Shown here: positions 53,880-62,895 of the stretch, in pieces | Layout: every line of letters begins with the position of its first letter | Numbering within the stretch: position 1 is the first letter of the stretch | Assembly (NCBI GenBank): GCA_025359905.1 | Contig: JANYDF010000038.1 | Coordinates: forward strand, 1 to 64,000 | Reading direction: 5' to 3' | DNA length: 64,000 nt | Origin: Rhodospirillales bacterium | Lineage (GTDB): Bacteria > Pseudomonadota > Alphaproteobacteria > Acetobacterales > Acetobacteraceae | Position numbers and translations under genes: made by a program | The notes under the pieces: model-generated | The model's database searches: none | Seen by the model: only the letters and a program-made list of their open reading frames with translations | Told to the model about the DNA's origin: nothing

Positions 53880-55055
53880 TCAGGCAGCGCGCACCGCCTC
53901 CAGCACCGAGACGTAATTGGCCACGGCTGCGCCGCCCATGTTGAACACGCCGCCGAGTTCGGCGCGCGGCAACTGCATCGCCCCCGCCGTTCCGGTCAGT
54001 TGCATCGCAGCGATGGCGTGCATCGACACGCCGGTGGCGCCAATCGGGTGGCCCTTCGCCTTCAGCCCGCCCGAGCGGTTGACCGGCAGCCGGCCGTCCG
54101 CCGCCGTCCAGCCTTCCAGCACGGCACGGGCGCCCTGGCCTGGCGCGGTCAGGCCCATCGCCTCGTATTCGATCAGTTCGGCGATGGTGAAGCAGTCATG
54201 GGTTTCCACGAACGACAGATCGGACAGCGCCAGCCCGGCGTTCGACAACGCCTGCCGCCACGCCTGCGCAGCGCCCTCAAACAGGATCGGGTCGCGGCGC
54301 GACAGCGGCAGGTAGTCGTTCACTTGCACCGCAGCACGGAACCGCACCGCCTTGGCCAAGCCGCGCGCGGTGTCCTCGCCGGTCAGCACCAGCGCCGCCG
54401 CGCCATCGCTGACCAATGAGCAGTCGGTGCGCTTCAGCGGCGGGGCGACGAACGGGTTCTTCTCCGACTCGGCGCGGCAGAACGCGAAACCCAGATCCTT
54501 GCGCATCTGCGCGTACGGGTTATCGACCCCGTTCTTGTGGTTCTTCGCCGCAATCGCCGCCAGCGCGTCGGACTGGTCGCCGTGGCGCTGGAAATACAGA
54601 TCGGCGATCCGCCCGAACACCCCGGCGAACCCGGCCGGAATGTCACCCTCCTCGCGCCGGTAGCTGGCGCTGAGCAGCGAGGTGGCGACTTGCGCCGGCG
54701 GCGCCGCCGTCATTTTTTCCACCCCCAGCACCAGCGCGAACCGGCCCCGCCCGGCGGCCAGCCAGTCCCGCGCGCCATGCACCGCAGCCGAGCCGCTGGC
54801 GCAGGCGTTCTCGAACCGCGTGGCGGGCGTGAAGCGCAGTTCCGGCACGCTCTGCAACACCAGCGAGGACGGAAAATCCTGCGCCTGAAACCCATTGTTG
54901 AAGTGTCCGACAAAGATCGCGCCGATTTCGGCCGGTTCGATCCCGGCATCCTCGATGGCGGCGCGGGCGACGCGGCCGATCAGGCTCTCGGCGTCCGGGT
55001 CCTCCAGCTTGCCGAAATTGGTGTGGGCCCAGCCGACGATGCAGGCTTCGCTCAT
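53880..55055 (-). CDS. Thiolase-family acetyl-CoA acetyltransferase (SCP-x-like)
   Basis: 391 residues from the ATG at 55055, with AAGGAG upstream; a longer frame is not used. The family layout is ACIVGWAHTNFGKLEDPDAE at the start, the active-site Cys in RFENACASGSAAVHGARDWL, ETHDCFTIAELIEYEAMGL in the middle, and the C-terminal His and Gly residues in LKAKGHPIGATGVSMHAIAA then GGVFNMGGAAVANYV. It is of the non-decarboxylating thiolase type often annotated as acetyl-CoA acetyltransferase, in lipid or sterol side-chain breakdown. No partner acyl-CoA genes are near. Confidence 0.88.
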   Translation of the reverse strand: MSEACIVGWAHTNFGKLEDPDAESLIGRVARAAIEDAGIEPAEIGAIFVGHFNNGFQAQDFPSSLVLQSVPELRFTPATRFENACASGSAAVHGARDWLAAGRGRFALVLGVEKMTAAPPAQVATSLLSASYRREEGDIPAGFAGVFGRIADLYFQRHGDQSDALAAIAAKNHKNGVDNPYAQMRKDLGFAFCRAESEKNPFVAPPLKRTDCSLVSDGAAALVLTGEDTARGLAKAVRFRAAVQVNDYLPLSRRDPILFEGAAQAWRQALSNAGLALSDLSFVETHDCFTIAELIEYEAMGLTAPGQGARAVLEGWTAADGRLPVNRSGGLKAKGHPIGATGVSMHAIAAMQLTGTAGAMQLPRAELGGVFNMGGAAVANYVSVLEAVRAA

Positions 55056-55141
55056 AGCGCGCTCCTTCCCCCGATGCTTCGCATGTAGAGAACCAAGACC
55101 CGGGATGCTACCCACAGCGCGGGTTCAGGAAGCGTCCCAGG

Positions 55142-56368
55142 ATGAAACACCAAGCGGCCGGGCTGCTCAGCTCGCCGGATTTCTTACGGCTATGGACCGT
55201 CGGCGTCTTCGGCAACGGTGTGCGCTGGCTGGAAGTGCTGACGGCGGGACTGTACACGTTCCACGTCACCGGCTCCGGATTGATGGTCGCAGTGGTCACA
55301 GCGGGGCGCAGCCTGCCGATGATCTTCCTTGGTGGCTTTGCAGGCGTGCTGAGCGACGCGCTGGACCGCAAGCGTATCCTAATCCTCGGCCTGCTGGTGA
55401 TGTCGGCCGCCTCCGCCTCGGTGGCTGTGCTGTCGTATTTGGGCCTGCTGTCGCCGTGGCTGATGTTGCTGGCCGGTATCGCCACCGGAGCGGTGTATGG
55501 CACCGAGATGCCAGCCCGCCGGCGTATGGTCGCCGAAAGCGTGGCCCCGGCGCTTGCCCCGCGCGCGGTGGCGCTCGATAGCCTGACCGGCGCACTGACC
55601 CGGGTGGCCGGGCCGCTGCTGGGCGGCGTAGCCTACGAGATGCTCGGCGTCACCGCCTCGTTCGCCATCACTGCCGCGTGCAGCCTGCTGGCAGCCGCGG
55701 TTGCGGCCCGCGTGCGCTGGTCGCAGGATACCCGCGCGCTCTCGTTGGCGGGCGCCGCGCGCGAGTTGGCGGAGGGCGTCGGCGTGGTGCGCCGCACCCC
55801 GGCGCTGCTGGCGGTGATGCTCACCACGGTCGCGGTGAATCTTTTCGCATTCTCCTACACCTCGCTGATCGCTCCGGCAGGCGAACACGTCTTTCACGTC
55901 TCGCCGAGTCTGGTCGGCGTGCTGGCTGCTTCCGAGCCGGCGGGCGCCTCGTTCGGCGGGCTGCTGATGGCGAGCTTCGGGATGCCGCGCGGCGATCCGG
56001 TGTGGCACATGTTCGCGGGTTTCGCGGCCTTGCTAGCGATGCTGGCGCTCATGCCGCTGGCCCCCGGCTATTGGGCGGCGTGCGGCCTGATGGTCCTGGC
56101 GGGGCTTGGCATGTCGCTGTTCGCCAACTTGCAAACCATCATCGGGTTGGGCCAGTCGCCGGCCGCCGTGCGCTCGCGGGTCATGGGTCTCATCTCCACC
56201 TGCATCGGCACCTGGCCGCTCGGTATGTTGCTGGCGGGCAGCTTGGCCGACCGGGTCGGGCCGCTCATGGCGCTGCCGGCGCTGGCCATCGGCGGCTTTA
56301 TCGCGCTGGCCATGATAGCTGGGCTCTATGCCCGGCAGCGATTGACAGGCGCGCCCCACCACCGATAA
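55142..56368 (+). CDS. MFS transporter
   Basis: 408 residues with twelve membrane segments. Loop 2-3 carries GGFAGVLSDALDRKRILILG, the G-x3-D-x2-[DR]-[KR]-[KR] signature of the superfamily, and EMPARRRMVAESVAPALAPR follows segment four. It resembles the enterobactin exporter/MFS_3 group (LDSLTGALTRVAGPLLGGVA). Such proteins are proton-driven exporters. It is divergent from the thiolase gene. Substrate unknown. Confidence 0.85.
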   Translation: MKHQAAGLLSSPDFLRLWTVGVFGNGVRWLEVLTAGLYTFHVTGSGLMVAVVTAGRSLPMIFLGGFAGVLSDALDRKRILILGLLVMSAASASVAVLSYLGLLSPWLMLLAGIATGAVYGTEMPARRRMVAESVAPALAPRAVALDSLTGALTRVAGPLLGGVAYEMLGVTASFAITAACSLLAAAVAARVRWSQDTRALSLAGAARELAEGVGVVRRTPALLAVMLTTVAVNLFAFSYTSLIAPAGEHVFHVSPSLVGVLAASEPAGASFGGLLMASFGMPRGDPVWHMFAGFAALLAMLALMPLAPGYWAACGLMVLAGLGMSLFANLQTIIGLGQSPAAVRSRVMGLISTCIGTWPLGMLLAGSLADRVGPLMALPALAIGGFIALAMIAGLYARQRLTGAPHHR

Positions 56369-56414
56369 ATTTCGATACAAATACGATAACTGCAACCGCA
56401 TCCGGGAGGTTTTC

Positions 56415-57047
56415 ATGGCGTCCGTCGAAATCGTCGGAATTCCGCAATCCACCTACACCCGCGTGGTCCGCATCGCCTGCGAGGAAAAAGGCGTGCCCTA
56501 CACGCTCGCCCCGGTCAGGCCGCATTCGCCGGAGATCAATGCGCTGCATCCGTTCGGCAAATTGCCCGGCTTGCGGCATGACGGGTTCGAGTTGTGCGAA
56601 TCCAGCGCCATCGCCCGCTATCTGGATGCTGCGTTCGACGGCCCCAAGCTGTTCCCTGCCGAAGCCAAGGCCGCCGCACGAGCGGAAAAATGGGTGTCGC
56701 TGGTCAACTCGCACATGGACCGCACGCTGGTCCGGCAATACCTGTTCGCCTATCTGTTCCCGCAAACCCCCGACAAGTCGCCGGACCGCGCCGCCATCGA
56801 CGGCGTGCTGGACGCGGTGCGCGCGCAGATCGCGCTGCTCGACGCGACCCTGGCCGGATCGGCATATCTTGCTGGCGACGGTTTCACCTTCGCCGACGCC
56901 AACCTGTATCCCATCTTGGCCTATCTGAGCCGCACCCCGGAGGGCGGCGAAGCGTTGCAAGCAGCGCCACATCTGGCGGCGTATTTCGACCGCCTGTCGC
57001 TACGCCCCAGCGTGCAGGCCACGGTGCCGCCGCCGCTGCCCGGCTGA
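56415..57047 (+). CDS. Glutathione S-transferase family protein
   Basis: 210 residues, ATG at 56415 behind GGGAGG. The N-terminal thioredoxin-like domain has SVEIVGIPQSTYTRVVRIAC, HPFGKLPGLRHDGFELCESS and AIARYLDAAF, the standard glutathione-binding blocks. The C-terminal helical domain has LAGDGFTFADANLYPILAYL with the conserved Asp. A cytosolic conjugating enzyme; 47 bases after the MFS gene and probably co-transcribed with it. Confidence 0.9.
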   Translation: MASVEIVGIPQSTYTRVVRIACEEKGVPYTLAPVRPHSPEINALHPFGKLPGLRHDGFELCESSAIARYLDAAFDGPKLFPAEAKAAARAEKWVSLVNSHMDRTLVRQYLFAYLFPQTPDKSPDRAAIDGVLDAVRAQIALLDATLAGSAYLAGDGFTFADANLYPILAYLSRTPEGGEALQAAPHLAAYFDRLSLRPSVQATVPPPLPG

Positions 57048-57051
57048 CGCA

Positions 57052-58896
57052 TCAGCCCGGCGGCGGTGCCGCTGCCAGCACGGCGCGGCGCACGATGGCC
57101 AGCAATTCCGCCTCGGCAAACGGTTTGCGAAGCTGGTACGGCTCGCCCGCCAGCAACGTCGAATCGTTATAGCCGGTGATGACCACCACCGGCATACCGG
57201 GGCGGACCAGCCGGGCGCGGCGCGTGACTTCATTACCACGGCAGTCCGGCAGCCCAAAATCGCTGACCATGGCGATCACGCTGGGGTCTGCGGTCACGCA
57301 TGCCACCGCATCCGTGCCGATGCCAAAACTGGTGATGCGATAGCCGGCATTGCGCAACATGCTGGACACCACGGTCACCACCATCGGTCCGTCGTCGACC
57401 ACGACAATATGGCCTTGCGCCGGCTGGCCGGCCGCCGTGCCGGCTTGGCGTTGCGTGCCCGTTCCACGGGCCCGCCGCGCGGCCTCGACCGCCTTCTGCG
57501 ACGCCTGGGGCAGATACAGCCGGATCACCGTGCCGACGCCTTCGACGCTGTCGATCTTGGTCGCCCCGCCAGATTGCTTCACCAACCCATAGACTTGGCT
57601 CAATCCAAGGCCTGATCCGCGTCCCGACGGCTTGGTGGTAAAAAACGGGTCAAATGCCCGCTCGGCCACCTCAGGCGCCATTCCAACGCCAGTGTCGCGC
57701 ACCACGACCACGACGCATGGAAAATCCAGCGGTCCGTCGTCGAGCGGCGGCGGTTCCGGCACATTGTCGGTCGCCAGCGTCAGTGTGCCGCCATGCGGCA
57801 TCGCATCGTGCGCATTGATCGCCAGATTGATGATCGCCCGCTCGATCTCGTTGCGATCGACAAAGACCGGCGCCAAACCGTCGCGCAACCGCAGTTCAAC
57901 CCGGATCGAGCGGCCCAGCGTGGCTTCCAGCAAGTTGCTGATATTGCGCAGCACGCCGTTCAGATCGACGATCGCCGGGTCCAGCACCTCCTTGCGCGCA
58001 AACGCCAGCAAATGCCGGGTCAATCGCGCACCGCGCTCAGTGGCCAGGAAAATGGCCTCTAGCAGCGGTTCGTCCTGCGGCCTTGCCGGGGTTTGTTCCT
58101 TCAACAATTCCGCCGAACCGCTAATTGCCATCAGCACGTTGTTGATGTCGTGCGCCACCCCCGCCGTCAGATTGCCGACGGCCTCCATTTTTTGGGCATG
58201 ACGCAGCGCCGCCTCGGTGGCTTGCCGCTCGTCCATTTCGGCCCGCAGCCGCTCATTGGCCGCCGCCAGCGCTTCGGTGCGCTTGGCCAAATCGATCCTG
58301 GTGCGCACGCTGTCGTCGAAGAACCGGCCGAACCGCGTGGCGGTAATCAGCAGCGACACCGCGAAAATCGTGCTCATCGCGGCCATCGCAGCATCGAAGC
58401 GGGTGCCCTGGAATGCAAACCACTTGGCCAGCGGCAGCACGGACGGCAGCACGAACGCCATCACTGTGGGCAAGTGCGGCGCATTGAATGTGGCCGACCC
58501 CGCGCACATGCCGCCGACGATGAACGCGACGAAAACCGGATAGGGCTGCTCGGACGGCATGAGCGCGGCGCTCAACAATCCCCAGAGCGCCCCCGAGAGC
58601 GCGGCTCCGCCGACACTTATGGTCTCCCAGCTTTGTATCGTCCGCTCGGCGCCGTGGCGGGTAAAGCGATACCACGCGGCCAAGCGCATCATGCTGAGCA
58701 GAGCGACGCTGCCGATCCATAGCAAAAGCTTGCCGAGCGGGGCCACCGGCGCCAACACCGCCCCGGTCAAGATCGCGTTCGCCATGGCGGCGCCAATGGT
58801 CACCGGCAACTGACGATAGACCGTCTCGATTCGCGCCGCACGTTCGGCACTGCCATCGGTCGTCTCAGCGCGGCTATCCAGTTGGGATGCGTTCAT
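57052..58896 (-). CDS. Membrane hybrid sensor histidine kinase with C-terminal receiver
   Basis: 614 residues from the ATG at 58896; a GTG nine bases upstream is possible. The first 200 residues hold six hydrophobic segments in pairs (AMANAILTGAVLAPVAPLGK to FAVSLLITATRFGRFF), an integral-membrane sensor with no large periplasmic domain. A short coiled coil (LAAANERLRAEMDERQATEA) leads to the HisKA box with His249 (AGVAHDINNVLMAISG). The ATPase is intact (INLAINAHDAMPHGG; RGSGLGLSQVYGLVKQSGG). The receiver has Asp546 in VSDFGLPDCRGNE and Lys in YQLRKPF. No response regulator is adjacent. Confidence 0.9.
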   Translation of the reverse strand: MNASQLDSRAETTDGSAERAARIETVYRQLPVTIGAAMANAILTGAVLAPVAPLGKLLLWIGSVALLSMMRLAAWYRFTRHGAERTIQSWETISVGGAALSGALWGLLSAALMPSEQPYPVFVAFIVGGMCAGSATFNAPHLPTVMAFVLPSVLPLAKWFAFQGTRFDAAMAAMSTIFAVSLLITATRFGRFFDDSVRTRIDLAKRTEALAAANERLRAEMDERQATEAALRHAQKMEAVGNLTAGVAHDINNVLMAISGSAELLKEQTPARPQDEPLLEAIFLATERGARLTRHLLAFARKEVLDPAIVDLNGVLRNISNLLEATLGRSIRVELRLRDGLAPVFVDRNEIERAIINLAINAHDAMPHGGTLTLATDNVPEPPPLDDGPLDFPCVVVVVRDTGVGMAPEVAERAFDPFFTTKPSGRGSGLGLSQVYGLVKQSGGATKIDSVEGVGTVIRLYLPQASQKAVEAARRARGTGTQRQAGTAAGQPAQGHIVVVDDGPMVVTVVSSMLRNAGYRITSFGIGTDAVACVTADPSVIAMVSDFGLPDCRGNEVTRRARLVRPGMPVVVITGYNDSTLLAGEPYQLRKPFAEAELLAIVRRAVLAAAPPPG

Positions 58897-58933
58897 TGAA
58901 CACACGTATAGTCTTTCGTTCCGGCCACGTCAG

Positions 58934-60208
58934 CTAGCCGTGACGAGCCGGAATAAATCGCCCAACAAATATGGCAGCCAGTAAAGTGAGCGCCGCACAA
59001 CCAGCCATGACCAGCGCGGGCGCCTCAACCAGACCCGTTGCGGCAAGCACGGCCGCCGTCAGCAGCGGCAGCGTGCCGCTGAACACGGTGAAACTGATAT
59101 TATATGGCAATGCGATGCCGCTATAGCGCAGTTTGGCGGGATACAAGTCCGCCAGCATGACGGCAAAAACGCCGCTGAACAGCGCCCCAGCCAACCCGCT
59201 GAGCGGCAACAGCAACAGCAGCGGCACCGAATGGGCGCTCGCGGCCGTGAACCATGGCCAGCTCCCAACAACAAAAATCGCGGCCCCTGCGCCCAGCAAC
59301 AGCCGGCGCGGCATCCGGTCGCCGAGCCATGCCACCAAAGGCAGCGCCAGCGTGTAGACTGCCACGCCCGCTGTCTGTGCGCCCGCCACCGCCGGCGCAT
59401 CGTAGTGCAGCACGCGGCCAAGATAGCCGGGCAGGAAGGCGAACAGCAGCCCATTGAACCCGGCGGTGGCCGCCGAAATGCCAACACCGGCAATCACTTG
59501 GCCGGGAAAGGCCCGCAGCACCTCGCCGAGTGGCACCTTCAAGACGGTGTGGCGCATGGCCTGAAACGCCGGGGTTTCCGCCAGCCTGCGCCGCAACGGA
59601 TAGCCCAGCAGGCCCAGCAAGCCGCCGGCGATGAAGCCAATGCGCCAGCCCCAGACCGCCACGCCCTCCGGCGTCAGCGTGCGATTGACAATAAGACTGA
59701 CCAGCGTTGCCAGCAGCACACCCAAATTGACACAGCCGAACACCACGCCACACGCGGTTCCGGCCCGCTCCGGCGCCGTCTCGGCCACGTAGGTGATCGC
59801 ACCGGGCAGCTCGCCGCCGATGCAAAATCCTTGGATCAGCCGCAACACCAGCAGCAGAATGGGCGCGGCTGGGCCGATCTGCGCGTAACTTGGCAGCAAC
59901 CCCAGCGCCAGCGTGGACAGCGACATCGCCAGCACCGAGCCGACGAACACCCGCTTGCGCCCGCCACGGTCGCCCATATGCGCCATGATCAGCCCGCCGA
60001 GCGGACGGGCCAGATAGCCGATGGCAAACCCCGCATAACCGCCAATCGACGACGCCAGCGGGTCGCCCGCCGGAAAGAACGCCGCGCCGATCGCGGCGGC
60101 GAAGACGCCGAACACCACGAAATCGTAAAACTCCAGCGCGCCGCCGAAACTGGCCAGCAGCAGCATCCGCCATTGGGCGCTGGTGAATGAAGGTTGCACC
60201 GTCTGCAT
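58934..60208 (-). CDS. MFS metabolite:proton symporter (MHS/ShiA-like)
   Basis: 424 residues from the ATG at 60208, which shares its A with the stop of the oxidoreductase gene (TGATG). Twelve membrane segments. The group marks are LEFYDFVVFGVFAAAIGAAF near the start, YLARPLGGLIMAHMGDRGGR and KRVFVGSVLAMSLSTLALG, and LRLIQGFCIGGELPGAITYV. MHS members import dicarboxylates, shikimate, proline-betaine and similar compounds with protons. Coupling to a GMC oxidoreductase suggests that the transported compound, or its product, is that enzyme's substrate. Confidence 0.88.
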   Translation of the reverse strand: MQTVQPSFTSAQWRMLLLASFGGALEFYDFVVFGVFAAAIGAAFFPAGDPLASSIGGYAGFAIGYLARPLGGLIMAHMGDRGGRKRVFVGSVLAMSLSTLALGLLPSYAQIGPAAPILLLVLRLIQGFCIGGELPGAITYVAETAPERAGTACGVVFGCVNLGVLLATLVSLIVNRTLTPEGVAVWGWRIGFIAGGLLGLLGYPLRRRLAETPAFQAMRHTVLKVPLGEVLRAFPGQVIAGVGISAATAGFNGLLFAFLPGYLGRVLHYDAPAVAGAQTAGVAVYTLALPLVAWLGDRMPRRLLLGAGAAIFVVGSWPWFTAASAHSVPLLLLLPLSGLAGALFSGVFAVMLADLYPAKLRYSGIALPYNISFTVFSGTLPLLTAAVLAATGLVEAPALVMAGCAALTLLAAIFVGRFIPARHG

Positions 60209-61824
60209 CACGCTGCCCTCGCCAATGCCTGCCCGCGAACCAAGTCCGCCGCCTTTTCGCCGATCATGATGCACGCTGCATTGGTGTTGCCCGATACGAC
60301 CGTCGGCATAATCGAGGCATCCGCCACCCGCAGCCCATCCAGACCATGCACGCGCAAGCTGTCATCCACCACCGCCAGCCGGTCGCGGCCCATCTTGCAG
60401 GTGCCGCTCGGATGGAAAATCGACCCGCCGTAGCGGCGCGCATGTTCCAGCAACGCCGCATCGCCCTGCACGTCCTTGCCCGGCAAGTGCTCGGCTTCGA
60501 TCCAGTGTTGCATGGCGGGTTGAGCTGCAATCCGGCGGCCGAGTTTCAGGCCCTCGACGATGGTGCGGCGGTCGCGTTCGGTTGACAGGTAGTTCGCGTG
60601 GATCGCCGGGTAGACGGCGGCCTGCGGACTGCGCAGCCGGATTTCGCCACGGCTTTCCGGACGCAATTGACAGCAGTTCTGCAAGAAGCCGGAGAACTTA
60701 TCCAGCCCCTCGCCCGGCCGCGCGGCGCTGAACGGGATCAGCAGGAACTGGATATCCGGCGTCTCCAAGTCTGGCCGCGTGCGGGCAAAGATGCCCACCT
60801 GCCCGGCGCTGATCGTCAGCGGCCCGCGCCGTGCCGTGGCGTATTGCAGCCCCGCGAGCGCCATGCGCCACGGGCTCATCATCACGTCGTTCAGCGTGAC
60901 CGGGAACTTGCAGCGATAGGTGATGCGCGCCTGAAAATGGTCCTGCAAATTCTGCCCGACGCCCGGCAGATCGTGCGCCACCGCCACGCCGCTGTCCTGC
61001 AAGTGCGCCGCCGGGCCGATGCCGGAGACCATGAGCAGATGCGGCGAATTGATCGCGCCGCCGCACAAAATCACCTCGCGCTTGGCATTGGCGCGCCGGG
61101 CCACACCGCCTTGCGTGAATTCCACTCCGGTCGCCCGCCGCCCCTCCAGCGTAACCCGGCTGGCCAACGCCTCGGTCAGCACGGTCAGATTGGGCCGCTT
61201 CATCGCCGGGCGCAGGAACGCGGTGGCGGCGGATGACCGGCGGCCGTGCTTGGCGGTGACGTGGTAGTAGCCCACCCCTTCCTGACTGGCGCCGTTGAAA
61301 TCCTCGGTGCGCGGAATGCCGAGTTCCATGGCGGCGCGAATATACGACTCGGCCAGTTCGGTGCGGTCCGGCAGGTCGCTGACCCCAAGCGGCCCGTCGC
61401 GGCCATGCAATCGCTCGTCGGCCGGCCCGGCGCGTCCCTCTGAGCGGCGGAAATACGGCAGCACATCGTCCCACGCCCAGCCCGCGTTGCCCAATTGCCG
61501 CCAATGGTCATAGTCCTGCACCTGACCGCGCACATAAAGCAGGCCGTTGATCGACGACGACCCGCCCAAGACCTTGCCGCGCGGCCAGAACACGCGGCGC
61601 CCGTGCAATTGTGGGTCTGGCTCGGTCTCGTACATCCAGTTCACCGACTTGTCGGTGATGGTCTTGCCGTAGCCGAGCGGAATGTGGATCCACAACTTGT
61701 TATCATTGCCGCCCGCCTCCAGCAGCAGCACCCGCACTGCGGGGTCTTCGCTGAGCCGCGCCGCTACCACGCACCCCGCCGAGCCAGCACCGACCACAAT
61801 ATAATCGGCCTCAATCGTTGTCAT
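60208..61824 (-). CDS. GMC-family flavin oxidoreductase (choline dehydrogenase-like)
   Basis: 538 residues, the usual size. FAD site: DYIVVGAGSAGCVVAARLSE. The first GMC signature is RGKVLGGSSSINGLLYVRGQ and the second region is AINSPHLLMVSGIGPAAHL. The C-terminal catalytic part shows SIFHPSGTCKMGRDRLAVVD, with the His of the active pair, and VSGNTNAACIMIGEKAADLV, with Asn in place of the second His, as in choline dehydrogenase and relatives. It oxidises an alcohol to an aldehyde. It is co-transcribed with an MHS permease and divergent, by 60 bases, from the kinase plus enolase-like pair. Confidence 0.92.
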   Translation of the reverse strand: MTTIEADYIVVGAGSAGCVVAARLSEDPAVRVLLLEAGGNDNKLWIHIPLGYGKTITDKSVNWMYETEPDPQLHGRRVFWPRGKVLGGSSSINGLLYVRGQVQDYDHWRQLGNAGWAWDDVLPYFRRSEGRAGPADERLHGRDGPLGVSDLPDRTELAESYIRAAMELGIPRTEDFNGASQEGVGYYHVTAKHGRRSSAATAFLRPAMKRPNLTVLTEALASRVTLEGRRATGVEFTQGGVARRANAKREVILCGGAINSPHLLMVSGIGPAAHLQDSGVAVAHDLPGVGQNLQDHFQARITYRCKFPVTLNDVMMSPWRMALAGLQYATARRGPLTISAGQVGIFARTRPDLETPDIQFLLIPFSAARPGEGLDKFSGFLQNCCQLRPESRGEIRLRSPQAAVYPAIHANYLSTERDRRTIVEGLKLGRRIAAQPAMQHWIEAEHLPGKDVQGDAALLEHARRYGGSIFHPSGTCKMGRDRLAVVDDSLRVHGLDGLRVADASIMPTVVSGNTNAACIMIGEKAADLVRGQALARAA

Positions 61825-61884
61825 GTTGCGCCATTCCCCAACTCACCGGTTGCCCGCCGCGTGCGCCGCGCACAGGATGCCGGG

Positions 61885-62895
61885 ATGGACGGGGGAACGC
61901 TACCAGAGGACTTGGTCGCCGCATTGCGGCGCATGGGGCTGCTCGGCGAAAACGCCGTGCCGCAGGCGCGCGCGCTTGCCGGCGGCGTGTCGTCCGACAT
62001 TTGGCTGGTGGCGTTGAAGGACGGTCCGGCCTGCGTCAAACGGGCGCTGCCCAAGCTGAAGGTCGCCGCCGACTGGCAGGCGCCGGTGATACGCAATGTC
62101 TACGAAGCCCGCTGGATGCAGCGCGCCAACCACGCCGTGCCGGGTGCCGCCCCGGCGCTGCTGGGGCAGGACGAAATCAGCGGCACGCTGGCGATGGAAT
62201 ATTTGCCGCCGCGCACGCATAAATTGTGGAAGACCGAGCTGCACGGCGGCCACGCCAGCGCCGCCTTCGCCGCCCGCGTCGGGCGCAACCTCGCGCTCAT
62301 TCATGGTGCAACCGCCAACGATGCGTCGGTTGCACCCGAATTCCCCACCGACGAAATCTTCCACGCCATCCGGCTGGAGCCGTACCTGCTCGCCACGGCC
62401 GCGCGCCACCCGGACCGCGCCGAGGCTCTACACGAATTGGCGGGCGTCACGCAGGCCAACAAGCGGACACTGGTGCACGGCGATGTCAGCCCGAAGAATA
62501 TCTTGGTGGGTCCGTCGGGCCCGGTGTTCCTCGATGCCGAATGCGCGTGGTGGGGCGATCCGGCGTTCGATCTGGCGTTCTGCCTTAATCACTTGCTGCT
62601 GAAATGCCTGTGGACGCCTGACTCCGCCCCGCGCTTCCTGGCTGGCTATGCCGATTTGGCCGCCGCTTATCTGAGCTGCGTCACCTGGGAGCGGCCAGCC
62701 GAGGTGGAACGCCGCGCCGCGCGGTTGTTGCCTGGGTTGTTTCTGGCCCGGGTGGATGGCAAGTCGCCAGTGGAATACATCGCCGACGAGGCAAGCCGCG
62801 ACAAGGTGCGCCGGTGCGCCCGCGCGTTGCTGGCGCAGCCTGCGACCATGCTGGTTGAGGTTGCGGCGGCGTGGCGAAGGGAACTCGACGGATGA
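61885..62895 (+). CDS. Small-molecule kinase of the aminoglycoside phosphotransferase (APH/choline kinase) fold
   Basis: 336 residues. The start at 61885 has AGGA nearby and avoids overlap with the divergent gene. The nucleotide loop is LAGGVSSDIWLVALKDGPAC with the Lys in CVKRALPKLKV. The catalytic loop is KRTLVHGDVSPKNILVGPSG (HGD-x4-N) and the metal-binding segment is PVFLDAECAWWGDPAFDLAF. The fold phosphorylates small alcohols such as choline, methylthioribose, homoserine or sugars, and resistance to antibiotics is only one role. It overlaps the enolase-like gene by four bases, so the kinase product may be that protein's substrate. Confidence 0.88.
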   Translation: MDGGTLPEDLVAALRRMGLLGENAVPQARALAGGVSSDIWLVALKDGPACVKRALPKLKVAADWQAPVIRNVYEARWMQRANHAVPGAAPALLGQDEISGTLAMEYLPPRTHKLWKTELHGGHASAAFAARVGRNLALIHGATANDASVAPEFPTDEIFHAIRLEPYLLATAARHPDRAEALHELAGVTQANKRTLVHGDVSPKNILVGPSGPVFLDAECAWWGDPAFDLAFCLNHLLLKCLWTPDSAPRFLAGYADLAAAYLSCVTWERPAEVERRAARLLPGLFLARVDGKSPVEYIADEASRDKVRRCARALLAQPATMLVEVAAAWRRELDG

